A DNA stretch of 64,000 nucleotides from Nemertoderma westbladi (Eukaryota > Xenacoelomorpha > Nemertodermatida > Nemertodermatidae): NCBI GenBank assembly GCA_032718475.1, contig JAUCBJ010005958.1, positions 21,146 to 85,145 on the forward strand, written 5' to 3'. Below, piece after piece: positions 31,925 to 43,950 of this stretch. The notes under the pieces are model-generated. The model saw only the letters and a list, made by a program, of their open reading frames with translations. It searched no databases and was not told the DNA's origin. Within the stretch, counting starts at the first letter, position 1. Each line of letters begins with the position of its first letter. The position numbers and the translations under genes were made by a program.

Positions 31925-32815
31925 TACGCATGTCCTTAGATCATCATAATGATGATGGGGTGATGGTAACTCCACCTACTGGCTCCAGAAGTCGAGGAAA
32001 TCCTGCCAAGTACCTAACTGATTTAGACTTTGCTGATGACTTAACGAGTACTCTCAGAATCACTAGAGGGAGCCCAACGGCTCCTCAGCTCATTAGAACA
32101 TGCTGCTTCTAGTGTTGGTCTTTTTATTAACTCCAGAAAGACCAAAATTTTGACAGTTAACTTTGAAAGTCCTCAGCAAGTCTCTGATCGGATGAGCATA
32201 AGCTCAAAGGATGGTATGCTTGAGCATGTGGACGACTTCTGTTACCTGGGATCATGGATCCGGAAGTCAGGTGAGGACCTTCGAATACGTAAGGGAAAGG
32301 CATGGGCAGCCTTGAATAGGCTTTCCAGGATTTGGAAGTCACCGAGAATTAATCGGAAACTTACGGTCCGATTATTTAGAGCAGCAGTAGTTCCAGTACT
32401 CCTCTATGGGAGTCCATGCTGGGCTCTAACTGCCGAGGACACCAAATCTTTGGATGGCACATTCACAAGAATGCTACGCCGGGTTCATTGTGTCAAGTAC
32501 AATGCACACATCTCCAACCAGACACTGTATAACATTGGAGGTGTCTCATTGCTTCTCCCAAGCTTGACACTAGAACCAAGTCGCCTCCGCTTTGCAGGAC
32601 ATTGCTTTCGCCGTGAGGACCAGCCAGTGCATAATCGTAGTGCTTCGGCAGCCTCATGGAGTGAATAAGCATGGTGGACAGCCCATGACTTTCTTGAGAC
32701 GCATCTTAAAGGACACTGGCTCTTGAAGATGCGGATGATCTAGCAAATGTCATGGGTGATAGGGAGTTGTGGCGCCGCAGTTTTGTCGACAAGCCGGCAC
32801 AGCGTTCTTAAAAAT
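31925..32815 (+). pseudogene. RTE-like LINE, RT palm to 3' end (family A)
   Basis: Plus-strand frames encode MSLDHHNDDGVMVTPPTGSR, then LTDLDFADDL (RT motif C, near 32020-32045). A 172-codon frame at 32150-32668 has SSKDGMLEHVDDFCYLGSWI, LLYGSPCWALTAEDTKSLDG and LRFAGHCFRREDQPVHN. A frameshift separates the two parts near 32045-32110. It is the best-preserved family A tail in the window and the reference used here for the other copies. The 3' limit is near 32815. Confidence 0.8.
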
Positions 32816-33844
32816 GCAGCTAAGGCCTAACTAATATACGACACCCGATACTGCGACACACACTAGTAACGTTAGTGATCAGTTATAATTAGTTTGTCAG
32901 CATGTCTCGGTATAGATGGGGTTCCTTAGGGAATCGAATTGTCTTTTTTACATTACATTCAAACTCTTTTGATGTCCTATCATTGGGGAAGAAGAACAAC
33001 AAATTACAGGTATTACTGTAGTGTATAAGAGATATAACCTTACAGTAGATAACACGTACTATTCTAACATTTGAATGCTGTATTATGGTTAGCATTAAGT
33101 TGTATAGAGCCTGATTGGTGATGTGTTTGTGGGGCGAGCCACGAAAGCGAGCTTAGCGTGGGTACCACTAACTCAATCGGTGTGTCTGTTGTTCTGTCGT
33201 TCTGTTGTGTTCAATTTTAAAAGCACTTTCAAGCCTGTCGTTTAACGGAAATTAATTAGCTTATAGTATAAGATTTCAATAATTATACTTAAAAATTATA
33301 CAGCTGTATTCCCCATACCCCATCCCATTATAGTTTTTAATTATTTCAAGTGATTTGCTTTAAGAAATGTGTTTTTAATTAATCTAAACGTAATTAAGTT
33401 AACAAAATGGCACTTCCAGCTCCCTTATTCATTGTCATGCTTGATATTGCCTATAGCCTCTAGCTGCTGGCGCTGGGGGAACCAGTCCAACCACCTCACA
33501 ACTACTTGGCCATGAGTAATTACATCAATAGGACATGGATTGCTTTATCTTGCAAATTGATTGGCTGAGTATTTAATCGTGATTCTTTAGAATAATTAGC
33601 TAAATAATTTCGTTGAGGTGTTGACATGATAAATTAATATTTCATTATCAATTATATCGGCATAAGGTAAGTTTTAATAATTTTTACAAATTGGGTCGCC
33701 TCTATGCCTAAAATTTAAAACACAAATTTCCTGTTAATACCTCTGCCTTTCATTAATCCTCTGTGCGCCTTTGGATTGGGGTGCGGTGGTGCAGTCCGGC
33801 AGTCGTGCAGATTAAGAGGGGGTTGAAGGGGGGAACTTTTCTCT
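32816..33844. other. Intergenic sequence
   Basis: AT-rich, without genes. GGGGCGAGCCACGAAAGCGA near 33132 is a slightly GC-rich spot of unknown meaning. Confidence 0.3.
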
Positions 33845-33995
33845 CTTCTTTGATTTATTCTTATTATTGGTTGTTTGGTTAAATTTCTTAAATGACGATT
33901 TTGGGATAGAATTGCTCAATTTTAATCTGTATCTGATAACTGAGCCTCGTGTTGCGCAAAGGCCCCACGAACGTGTTGTACTCGACACAATGAAC
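33845..33995 (-). pseudogene. Penelope-like element fragment
   Basis: The complement matches the plus-strand Penelope-like copy at 37575-37720. Shared words include ACAACACGTTCGT, GATACAGATTAAAATTGAGC and AATTCTATCCCAAAAT. Only this short part of the element remains. Confidence 0.6.
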
Positions 33996-35355
33996 CTGGC
34001 GTAGCCGTGGCTAGGGTAGGGTTGCTTCCACTGTTTCATGTTTATGTGCACGTATCACTTTTCTTACTAAGTAGGCGCTCCATATTAATAAACACATTAA
34101 GCCCCGTAATGGGATCACTAGGGCATCCCTACTCACTGCGTCACTTTCAATCATTTTCTGTCTCATTGCATCTTCTCTTTTAAATGCGGCGAAGAGGTTG
34201 CAGAGGTGCCAGTCAATAATTATTCGTGCTCTTAGACTGTCTGCATCCCATTCAAGCGATTTCCAGTTTGTTAATTTTTCACGAAATTTTAGAAGGTTTA
34301 AAACCTCATTAAAAATAAAGCCAACCCAAGCCCGGATGGAAACGATTCAAAAATGAAAGTTTGAAGTGTCTAAAACAAGGGAATTTTTAAGATTTCAATG
34401 GAAATGAACTTGATTTTCACTTTTATATTTTATCACTTTTCTATCAGATGTATAACTGTGACGTGATAATTTATCCTCAAAAAATTATAATTTGCTACAT
34501 AGCTAATCACTGTTAATACTAACTGACTTACGTAATTTTGGAATTTTGGGATAGAAATTATGACTTCAGTATAGCTGGGATATTCTGTTTTCCGTGAGTC
34601 TGTATTTAATTACCACATATTCGAGACGCGACAACAATTTCCTCCCAGTTTCAGCGAGTTCGTGGGGAACACAGAAATCTGAAGTGCCGGACAATTAAAT
34701 TAATAACTCTTTCGAGACAGTTTACATAGTGAGTAACGTAGCTAACTTTTTTCCAGTAACTAATCATGATCAACCATACAAAACACAAAGTTAGGGTGAT
34801 TAAAGGAATTGCTATTTGTTTAATGCCCCGCTTATTCTTTACAAAACATGTTTTCCTGACATTTGCGAACAATGGGGTGGAATACAAGTAATTATGAAGA
34901 TGTTATTGTGGAAATTTATTCACGAGGGATAAAGGAAGCAAACTAGTAAAACATATGTTATTTTAGTCAAAAAAAAATATGAGTAGATTATGTTGAACAT
35001 AATAATTGCAAACGAAACCACACCCTGCGATATATTGACCAATAGGAAGCTAACACTGGTAAAAGAGAGAAACTATTTAAATGGAGGCTGGGGGATGGAA
35101 CACACCCTTGCAAACACTTTTAGAATATCCGATGCATCTTTTATTTCTAATTAAAATTTAAAAAATATATTATTTCTAAAATATTGTATATAATTAATTT
35201 TTATATATTTGCTTAGAATTAATTACTGATTATAATTAAAAAATCAGTAAAAATCATTTGTACCCCAGCCTTTTATGGGTATGAGTGTCTCATGTGTGTA
35301 TGATATGAGTTAAGTTAAGTTAAAGTATAATCAATTAAATTGATATAAAAAATGT
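33996..35355. other. Intergenic AT-rich sequence
   Basis: No gene is recognised. The short frame at 34651-34887 on the minus strand resembles no family known to me. Confidence 0.3.
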
Positions 35356-35556
35356 AAAGTATTGAGGGTCTCTAGCTGGTTATATTATATTAATTAAAGT
35401 ATTAATTAAAATATTAATTATAACTTATATATATAGACCCCCACCTTTTCCTGTTAGTTGCCAGTACATAGTCTGATGCAGACCGGTAGGTCGAAAACGT
35501 TTACTATTGTATCTTTATCTAATATAATATAACCAGCTAAAGACCCTCAATACTTT
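35356..35556. mobile_element. Fold-back with a degenerate hammerhead-like core
   Basis: AAAGTATTGAGGGTCTCTAG at the left and its near complement at 35521-35556 form 36-bp arms. Between them, near 35470-35500, the plus strand reads CTGATGCAGACC, GGTA, GGTCGAAAACG: a hammerhead-like stem II with GAAA, but with an extra base in the core and no GUC at the cleavage position. This is probably a decayed relative of a Penelope-type terminal repeat. Confidence 0.45.
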
Positions 35557-36458
35557 ATTTTTTCTATCATCTTTACACTATGCTGCCGCTGGTGAATGCC
35601 TACCACTTCATCCGTTCGTTCAATTAATTTGACATCAATAAAATAAAATAAAATTGCACAGCATATATTGCATAAAATAAAATCTGATTATTCCTTCAAG
35701 TACATACAGTCAGTCGTACACACAATCGTAAATAATAATGATTTTCTGATACGTTAGGGAGTTGTAAAGTTAGTTTAACTATTATCAATATGTTAGTTAT
35801 TAAGCTATAATTTTTGTTAGCTATAATTTTGTCGTGTTTTTGTTTTGAAGTTAATTATATCCAGGTCATACTCCCTTATATTTCTCGCTTGCCTCTACCT
35901 TAGCCGAAAGTGATCCATTGCTAATATTTTCTAAGAGAGTTTTTTTACTGTATTCATATTGTAACAGATGTTAGCGAAGGGCAGGGGAAATACTTCTTAC
36001 ACTTTGTGGAGGCGAGACCCTCGAATTGCAAATTAATTGCACCGTAGAACTGGTTGTATGCCTATTATAACTTTGGTATATATAGTTGTGCCTATCCCAT
36101 ATACCTGTATAATATTTGAATCCATAGGCCTACTATAACTGTTGGTATTATATAGTTATAACTATTACGTATTCCGGTATTCATACTGCTGTAGTATATA
36201 TCTCCAAGAACAGTATTATAATAATTAATTTCTGGCTTCAAACAGATATATGAGTGTCTCATGTGTGATGAGTGACTTATGTGTAGGTGAATGCATTTGC
36301 GAACTCTATTGAATTACAGAGGGCACGTGTTGACTGTGGTCAACATTTTACATTATCCGCTCACAGATAATTCATAGAAGAAAATATATTATATATAATA
36401 CATAGAACTAAAATAAAAACGGAGGAGAAAAGTCCAAAATTGCAGTTTTGATAAACTT
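35557..36458. other. Intergenic AT-rich sequence
   Basis: No gene is recognised. TAGGCCTA occurs at 36125. Confidence 0.3.
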
Positions 36459-36460
36459 AA

Positions 36461-36615
36461 ACTACCTGATAGCTTGTATATCCGCAATTTACGTCCTTAT
36501 GGCGTTTCAAAGACGGCCAAGTACAGTAGGTTTGAGAACAGTGGTCTCAGATGTGTGGTTTGAACGATGGGAGGCCATAGGACATAAATTGCGGACATAC
36601 AAGGTATCAGGTAGT
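36461..36615. mobile_element. Short fold-back (MITE-like) element
   Basis: ACTACCTGATAGCTTGTATA at the left pairs with the complement of the right end (36575-36615), which reads ACTACCTGATACCTTGTATG. Pairing continues through TCCGCAATTTA and GTCC. The arms are about 41 bp with four or five differences. A plus-strand frame at 36448-36648 crosses it and is not considered real. Confidence 0.6.
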
Positions 36616-36640
36616 ATTTCCAGGTCTACCTTTTGCATGT

Positions 36641-36870
36641 GCCGCTAGTGGAATGGTTAGAGCGTCAGACTTCCAACTCGGAGGTCGCCAGTTCGATCCC
36701 ACCTTAGGGTCAATGACGAATTTGCTAATCTGTGCCCAACGAAATTAATAATAAACAAAGAACACGCACAGTGCAGTTATCGGGAAAGACTAATGAGGCC
36801 TTCCAGCAAGGTGGAGCTAGCTAGGTTTTATAAAAATATGCTGCCGAGGTTGTACAACAATGCCTCATTA
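36641..36870 (+). mobile_element. tRNA-derived SINE candidate
   Basis: GCCGCTAGTGGAATGGTTAG (A-box-like) and, from 36690, AGTTCGATCCC (B box) outline a tRNA-like head to about 36712. It is followed by about 150 bp of unrelated tail. The anticodon stem is poor. No poly(A) is evident, so the 3' limit is uncertain. Confidence 0.5.
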
Positions 36871-37560
36871 GTTAAAAATAGGACACAGAATGTTAATTTT
36901 TTTGTCCATTTCTGATGCGTTAATGTAGTTAGTTAGAAAAAATAATACTTTTAATTAATATAGTATAGTTGGTACCTTCAATCTCAATTCTGCGAAATAA
37001 TTTGTTAACATCCCCCAACAGTAAAGTGCATGCCTCCCCTAAACACGCTCTAGACGAAAATCAGAAGCTTTACAATTATAGTTCAATCTGAGTTCACAAT
37101 CATAGGAAGTGTTACTAAAGCCAACCTTACGGCGTAATAATCCTCATTATTTCTCACCAGACACCTACTCTAAACGATAAGGAAAACACATGCGTTCCCT
37201 TTCTATTGTTAGATTTTTTTCTCAAAGGGTAAGCTCTACCTTCATATCTATTATTTATGCTTTTATTGATTAGGTTTTACACTGACATATATTCATATTA
37301 TATATACTGTATATACATATTGTTGGGGTGTAAACGTTACGACGACAGCCATGTAATTAGCTTTAATAATGGTTGTCGGCGTATCGTTTACACCCGCTTG
37401 GTTATTTGCTCTTACATGTTATCCATCAAAATAATTATTGTTTTACAATATCTTAAATATTGCCAATTTAAACTAGTTCACTATACTTTTGGTTGATGAG
37501 AGTTATGCCTTTAATTAATATGATCTGTGTAATTAATTGCCAAATATGTTTTGACGTTCA
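36871..37560. other. Intergenic sequence with an imperfect hairpin at 37323-37397
   Basis: GGGTGTAAACG near 37326 and CGTTTACACCC near 37386 are inverted, and pairing continues inwards through ACGACAGCCAT/ATGGTTGTCGG, giving arms of about 25 bp. No gene is recognised. Confidence 0.35.
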
Positions 37561-38330
37561 GTTACACAAAAACAACACGTTCGTTGGGCCTTCACGAGGC
37601 TCATTAATCAGATACAGATTAAAATTGAGCAATTCTATCCCAAAATTGGTATTTAAGGAATTTAAATAAATAAAAAAGAAATTTAACCAAACCGCCAATA
37701 AGAATAAATCAAAAAAGATTGCTATGGAGATGGTATCTAATGACCCTAATACACTGCATGTACTGGTATCAATGTGTGAGATTTTACTACAATTAGTATT
37801 AAACCAGAGAAAATTTATGGTTGAGGACAAATTTTTTGTGCAAATGCGAGGGTTGCTTATGGGAAATCCAATTCCACCTATTTTAAGCTGCCTTTTTATC
37901 TGTCGCGGATCGCTTAGAGGATAAAGCTTGTAAAGGGTTGGGCTTTCTTCCAAATGTTTCAATGGTTCAGTTTGACGAGTTATCGGACCAGTTATAGATG
38001 ATAACTGGACTCTGGTAAATAACGACAAGGTCGATATGTTGCATAATCTTAACAAATTAAATAAATATATACAATTTACTGTAGAAAAACAGACTGAAAA
38101 CGACGATCTACCATTTATTGATACGCTGAGACACTATAAATAGCTATGGGCTAAAATACTACTGTATACTAGAAAGCCACGCATTCGATTATATTGCGTT
38201 CAAATATATACGCATTCATTGGTTTATCTCAGAGAATCAATTACTGCCAATCCTTACACATGGTAGGCTCTACAATGTTGAAGCGAAATCATTGTGTTCA
38301 ATGTGTTTTAGGAAACTAAAAAGTTTATTG
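37561..38330 (+). pseudogene. Penelope-like element reverse transcriptase remnant
   Basis: The plus strand encodes VQMRGLLMGNPIPPILSCLF near 37838-37900, matching the Penelope RT block with its Gly-Leu-x-Met-Gly-x-Pro. In another frame near 37985-38150 it encodes VIDDNWTLV, NLNKLNKYIQFTVEKQT and LPFIDTL, matching the Penelope palm (YVDD-like, here IDD) and the FTVE/LPFID blocks. Stops and frame changes are frequent. A GIY-YIG nuclease is not visible. The 165-codon minus-strand frame at 37558-38055 is a shadow. Confidence 0.7.
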
Positions 38331-38418
38331 TGTCAATTGTGACAATTCCCTTACTGTATTCACTGCTCACTCCGTTCAAATGAAAATAATGAGATATAAA
38401 TTAAATTAATTTGCTGAC

Positions 38419-38425
38419 AAAAAAA
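38419..38425 (-). terminator. RNA polymerase III T-run after 5S rRNA
   Basis: Seven consecutive T on the minus strand immediately after the 5S 3' end, the standard Pol III termination signal. Confidence 0.85.
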
Positions 38426-38544
38426 GCCTACAACACTTGGTGTTCCCTGGCGGTCTCCCATCCAAGTATTAACCAAGCTCGAAGGGCCTTAACTTTCGCT
38501 GATCGGACGAGAAGCGGTGCTTTCCCCTTGATATGGTCGTAGGC
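38426..38544 (-). rRNA. 5S ribosomal RNA gene
   Basis: The minus strand from 38544 begins GCCTACGACCATATCA and ends GTTGTAGGC at 38426, so helix I closes with nine pairs. The typical CTCGTCCGATCAGCGAAAGT, TACTTGGATGGGAGACCGCC and GGGAACACC segments lie between. The length is 119 nt. One extra A stands in the GAAAGTTAAG segment compared with the usual GAAGTTAAG. Seven T follow directly (38425-38419), a good RNA polymerase III stop. The internal A-box/C-box promoter is retained. Only one copy is present, outside a tandem array, so it may be a dispersed gene or a retrocopy; the sequence looks functional. Confidence 0.93.
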
Positions 38545-41500
38545 GAAGTAATTTACTCAAAAGTCAAACTCTGTAGAATCTTAAATCCGCTCGATGTACT
38601 CTAGAAAGTTTTAAAGGGAGACCTTATTTGTACCACATTGTATTGTAGATAATCTTTGGCAGATGATATTATCTTCCAGTCACATGAAGGAATTTGAATA
38701 CAATAATGACTTCCTTCCTGTGTTCGATTATTTATAAACAATGGTGGCAGTAAATCTGCAACACAGAACAATAAAAAATAAAATATCGAATGATGTGGCG
38801 CCGTTATGACTTGCAATTTGACCTGTAATCGTAGTCGAATTATCAGCATCCCGAAATAACGAGTTCGAGTGAATGAAAATGAATAGAACTGCTACTGACC
38901 TGACCTGCAATACGCAGATAATGATAATATGCCCCCAGAACCTTCCTTGCCAATCGCTGTCCACAATCGATAATAATAATTATCGAAATATGAGATGCTA
39001 GCAGAGGCATGGTATTAGATTCTTTATTTGGGTGTATGTTTGTGACATGTGTGCTGGGATGTATCTTTGTGTATTAGAGAGTTTTAAATCATTCAATATA
39101 TTTCGTGCTGCGCTCTTGAAGTTATTACCTATTGTATGTTACTGATTATATATTGTTGTTGCTGCTGATAATTTCTAGGTAGAAGCCACGCCCAGTATAC
39201 AAGATGTCATGCTTTTGGGTCGCTAGTAGAGAATATAACAAAATTAAAAGACAGTCTTAAAAAGGATTTTACTATCAGTACTATATTATGCGCTTTTGTC
39301 TGGGGTTTTCATGTTATGATCGTTGACTACTCAGGTAAACATGACATAGACGCAACCATCAAGGGAGCCTACCTTACATACACACCAGTACTTCCAATTT
39401 GGCATTCGTCATTAATTAGCTGACAATTGTGGGAATTAGCAATACCAAAGGGTCATAAATATTGTGACAGTCTCGGTCAGTCCGATATTTATTTATAAGA
39501 TACTGATATTCCGACTGGGAACTCCCAACAGACTGCGTCTGTTGGGCTACTGAAAGGTTGTCGAGTGGTTCTGAAAGGCCGAAGGCCGGTTAAATAACTA
39601 GGCCGGTTTATAGTTACAGTTGTTCGTAATGTCAGATTCAATAAAGCACAATCAGTCATATAATAATAGCAGTACAATGACGGTCGACGACGGTTAAAAA
39701 CCGTCTGACTTCTACACTCAATATAGCCAACTGAAGCACAATTAACAGAGTAACGGTTATATATATTATATGGGATACAAATTCGTACCTATGTTTGACC
39801 TACCAATGAATGCGTGATAATTAATTGTAAACCACCCCATCATTGGTTGATCCATTCCCGGGCCAAACCCATTTTCCCTGGCCCTATGATAGCTTCCTCC
39901 TGAGATGGGCTAATATGCATCTCTCTCTCTTTCTGGTAATGCATATTGCCCTGGTGTCTTCGGTATGCGATATTATATTGGTAATATCGCATATCCGATT
40001 AGGATTTGTAAATCATACCTTTCCCCATTTTCCACTGGGGGTGCAGCGAATTGGATACGCTAACATTGGCTAGGGGCTTTTCTTGTTCAGTCAATTCATT
40101 TCTGATGTCAGTTTTAACGGTGTACGAAATCTTATCCCACTGTTTTATTTTATTGCGTACCATTGCTTATGGATCACCTGGGTGATCCATAGTAACTAAA
40201 GGGTTAATTATTCAATCATTATTATTAAAATCCGTCACTTTTTAGTATTTTTAAATTCATTAATTAGCTATACCATCATAATTATCAGCAGTTGTTAATG
40301 AAAATCTCACTGACGATTAATTTACTGGTGTTAAAAAGCTTGTTTTATATATAATACTACATAATAGTAATTTTAAAACTTATAAAATGTTCAAATTTTG
40401 AGTATGGGATGAGGTTACTATGTGTGCTATTAACCTTTTTACAAAATTGAATTTTACAAAATTCGCAAATGCAAATTGGATCATCACTGCGAATGAGTGT
40501 ACTTGTATGTACGCGATTGGGTTACATTGTGTTTGTTTAACTTATAATATAACAAAGTATAGGAATGATGCAAAATTATACCCCTTAAGCCTTAAATTAC
40601 CCAAACCTGTTTGTTGGTCATTCTTACACTATTATGGAATCGCATACCTTTTATCTCTAATTGATAGGAATAACAGCATATCAGCTCAGAGTGCCCAATC
40701 CCCCCAATAGTCAATTCCCCAATAACTGTGTAGGAGTGCATTAGATCTCGTTTCAAGTGATTGCACACATGGGAATAATTTTAATGGGAACCATTTATTT
40801 TATAGCAAATCAATTACGTATTGTATAAATAAAGTAAATGGGAATGAATTAAAGTAAAGTTCTACATTATATTATAGCTGAAATGAATTATTTTTTATTG
40901 ATATTTATTATCATTTCATGAAAATAAGATGAAAGATCGTTTTATTGATAAAAGGTAACGTAATTTACAAAGGAAGCGTTTCCATTGTAATATTAATAAT
41001 TAATAATAGCTGCGAGGAAATGACCAGATTTAGATGATGGAGCAGTTAAATTATACAAGCGCCATGGATACTGTAGTGTAGTGTAGGTATTGTTGTTGGG
41101 ATGCTATCATTTTATTTCCTAATTCACCAGCCCAGCGGGAAGAAGTGATAAACAGACGATTTAGTTTCTTGCCCCTAAAAATACAAGGGGAGGGATGGGT
41201 TTCAAATATCCATCCAATTAACCAACATGTTTCTATTCAAATGAAACATCAAATAAAATAAATAATATATTTACCATCAACTGATATAAGCTATTTTGTA
41301 TTAACTATTAAGTATAGGGTGTTAGTGAGAGATTATACAATTTACCAGATTAGGCCAGCCAAAGGGATATTACGCTTACGCACAAAGTCTGACGACTTAT
41401 TTTCGGTCCCCCCCCCCCCCCCCCCCCCCATAGGAAATTCTTGTATTCGTTTAGATACCATTAAGGATGCAAGACAGAGATGCGCCCTGACTAGAAAACA

Positions 41501-41671
41501 AAGAAACATAAAAGCAATAAAGGGAACAATATACCCGTTTCGTGACACTACAATTGTCAACCGGATAACTGCACCCCCCCCCCCCCCGGACAATTGCCCC
41601 CCGAGGACAAATGCCTCCAGACAATTGCCCCCCAATGGATTCAGCGCCCGAAAACCTATATTGGAAAAAGA
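38545..41671. other. Intergenic sequence with C-runs
   Basis: No gene is recognised. A run of 22 C lies at 41408-41429 and one of 14 C at 41574-41587, with CCCCC-rich sequence between and after. Several short frames here show no family resemblance. Confidence 0.3.
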
Positions 41672-43950
41672 TTAGATAATTCTATATAGAATCATTTTGT
41701 TGTATATTTTGGCAGCTACCACATGCGGACAGATCCCACGATAGTTTGTTGGTACACCGAGGTCTCCTTTCTTGGGGAGAGGCTTTAGTTGACCTTTTGT
41801 CCAAGTTGGTGGTGGCTTTTCCCCTTTTAACATCCGGTTGCAAACATTCAATAATGGTCTGTTTAGCACTTCTGTTTTCCATACCTCCGCTGGAATTTTA
41901 TCTAATTCATCTAATCCACTCGCTTTAGTATTGGACACGCTTTTAATGCTTCTTTAGAGTTCGGCGGGTGTGAAAGTCCCCTGTCTCTATAGGTAGTGTC
42001 TTGTCATATATTTTATTCCTAAATTGTAACATTACTCAACGCCGTTAGTAAAAGCGAGTTGTTATTTAGCACTTTACAACTTTAGAGGACATTACAGCAG
42101 CAGTATTGGCCTGTACATTTAGTATTATATTTGGTGAACAATAGGTGGAAATTTGCCTGACAGCCAGATAGGCCTACTGCATCACCTACTGGTAGGCGGG
42201 GTATAGCTATTAATAACCAGTAGGGCCTAGCTATATTATTATAACATGGCTCCAAACGCCACCATAAATATAAGTTAACTTATTTATAACATAATTTATG
42301 TCATTTTTACATTTATTTATACAGCAACTAATGTAATTTGTGCAGTTTCTATCACTTATAATGTATTTGTACAATCATTTCGTAATGTTAAAATTTTGGA
42401 ATAAAACTACAGATACTTGTTGCAAAGTACTTTACAGTGTTCTGTTCCTCGTGGCTTTATTTTCACTCACTCACTAACGTTCGTTCGTGTAACAAAGCCA
42501 CTCGGATCATCACACTGTAAAGTGCTACTTTACACAGAAGTATGTAAATAGTTATTCCTTGTTGTAGGGCTCACCTCGATGTTTGGTGGCTGCCCAAGCA
42601 AGTTGCTAAAGTGATGTTTCCCTCTCCCAACACATTCTTCAGGACTATCAGCTTTGAGGCGCCCCTTAGCACAACTTCTCCGACCTGCTACCTCATTTAC
42701 AGTTTGGCAGGTAAGTCTTGATTGTTGCTGTATGTGAGCAGTTGTAATTTATTAAATCTTGTCCTGTATGTACTTCTCCTGGCTGATGTTGTAGGCCAAT
42801 TTAAGATCGTCCTTAGCTTTCTCAACCTTGTTAATGTTTTCGGTTGTTGGTTGTTCGATTTTTACTTTGTAGGCTATCTTAAGATCTTCTCTCTTACAAG
42901 TAACCTCAGAGTTTTGCCATGCACATACTGTTTTCGTTTGGGTTTCTGGGGGATATGCCGCTTAGCTGATTCCTTGTGGGCTGTTATTATATTCTGGTAT
43001 ATTGAATCAGTGGACTGGTCTTCATCCATTGACTGAATTACTTCAAAGCGGTTTTGAACTTCTACTATGTATTCATCCTTTACTGCATTGTTAGTTCTGA
43101 GTTTCTCCCAGGCATAGTTGATTCGCTTGCTTGTCCTGGGTTTGCTGGCTCTCAAACTGAGTGTGACCTCTGCAGTCACAATTCTGTGGTCCGAACCAAT
43201 TAGGTTGAACGTGCTGTATGCCTCACAGTTAATCATGCTGTTTCTCCACTTTTTGTTTATAAGGATGTAATCCAGCTATGATTTGGATCGATTAGGGTAT
43301 TGAAAGGTCCATAGCTTCCCCTAACTATGAGCGTGTTAGTTGGAATACTTAGCCAGCTCACTATTTTTCTATTGGTTTAATAATCCTTAGCGATGGAACT
43401 TAATTTATTTGTGAAATGGCGTGGTTCTTCAGTAAAGTGCATCTACGTAATTCCGATGATCCATTAGATGAATGCGATGAACAAGGGTACCTGATGTTTC
43501 GCCATGTAATTTTCCTTTAGGTGTGGCTATATAGTTATATATTAGTTCATATATCACATATATTAGTTGCGGTTGAATAGTCATTGCAATCTCATGGCTG
43601 CAATTTTACTATGGTATACCCTAAGATGATGTGTATGGGTTACCAGTCAAGCTGCCTTGTATCAGCAGTCATTTAAGGGTGGATACCAACTTTGCTTCAA
43701 TGGTAATCTGAATGATTCCTTGGTAGTTTTCAATTAGAGTGAAGTTTCCTTTGTTGGTAACATGGACTCAACTCACTCTGACTTCTTGTTTGTCTCCAGT
43801 TCTTAAGACGCTGATTTTGATTGTTACATATATAAATTACGGGAAGACCTGTATTGGGTGCTGCACTTCGTTGGTTTTTATACATTTGGAGGCCATTTTA
43901 TGGAAGCCCATAGCGGTTTTACGGTGGCCACCTTATATCATTAACTTCAA
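41672..43950 (-). pseudogene. RTE-like LINE, endonuclease and RT N-terminus (family B)
   Basis: The minus strand carries the 5' half missing from the 17-kb copy. Near 43200-43280 it encodes DYILINKKWRNSMI followed by NLIGSDHRIVTAEVTLSLR (43236-42874), the end of the APE-type endonuclease with its Ser-Asp-His motif. A linker follows, then at 41938-41672 the RT start: SGLDELDKIPAEVWKT and LKPLPKKGDLGVPTNYRGIC. Fragments upstream to about 43950 read as decayed endonuclease N-terminus. A 550-bp insertion at about 42016-42566 splits the linker. It stops at 41672, so the RT palm is absent. Confidence 0.75.
42016..42566. mobile_element. Unclassified insertion in the family B LINE
   Basis: The LINE reads continuously across this point in the 17-kb copy (near 17195). 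Both sides show a TATTCC/GGAATA word, a possible 6-bp target duplication. Inside, CACTGTAAAGTACTTTGC-like and GCACTTTACAGTGT blocks are inverted around about 90 bp. No ORF is present; TAGGCCTA lies at 42169. Confidence 0.5.

Noticed and set aside
37558-38055. 165-codon minus-strand frame
   Set aside because: The opposite strand encodes clear Penelope RT blocks over the same stretch, so this frame is a shadow.
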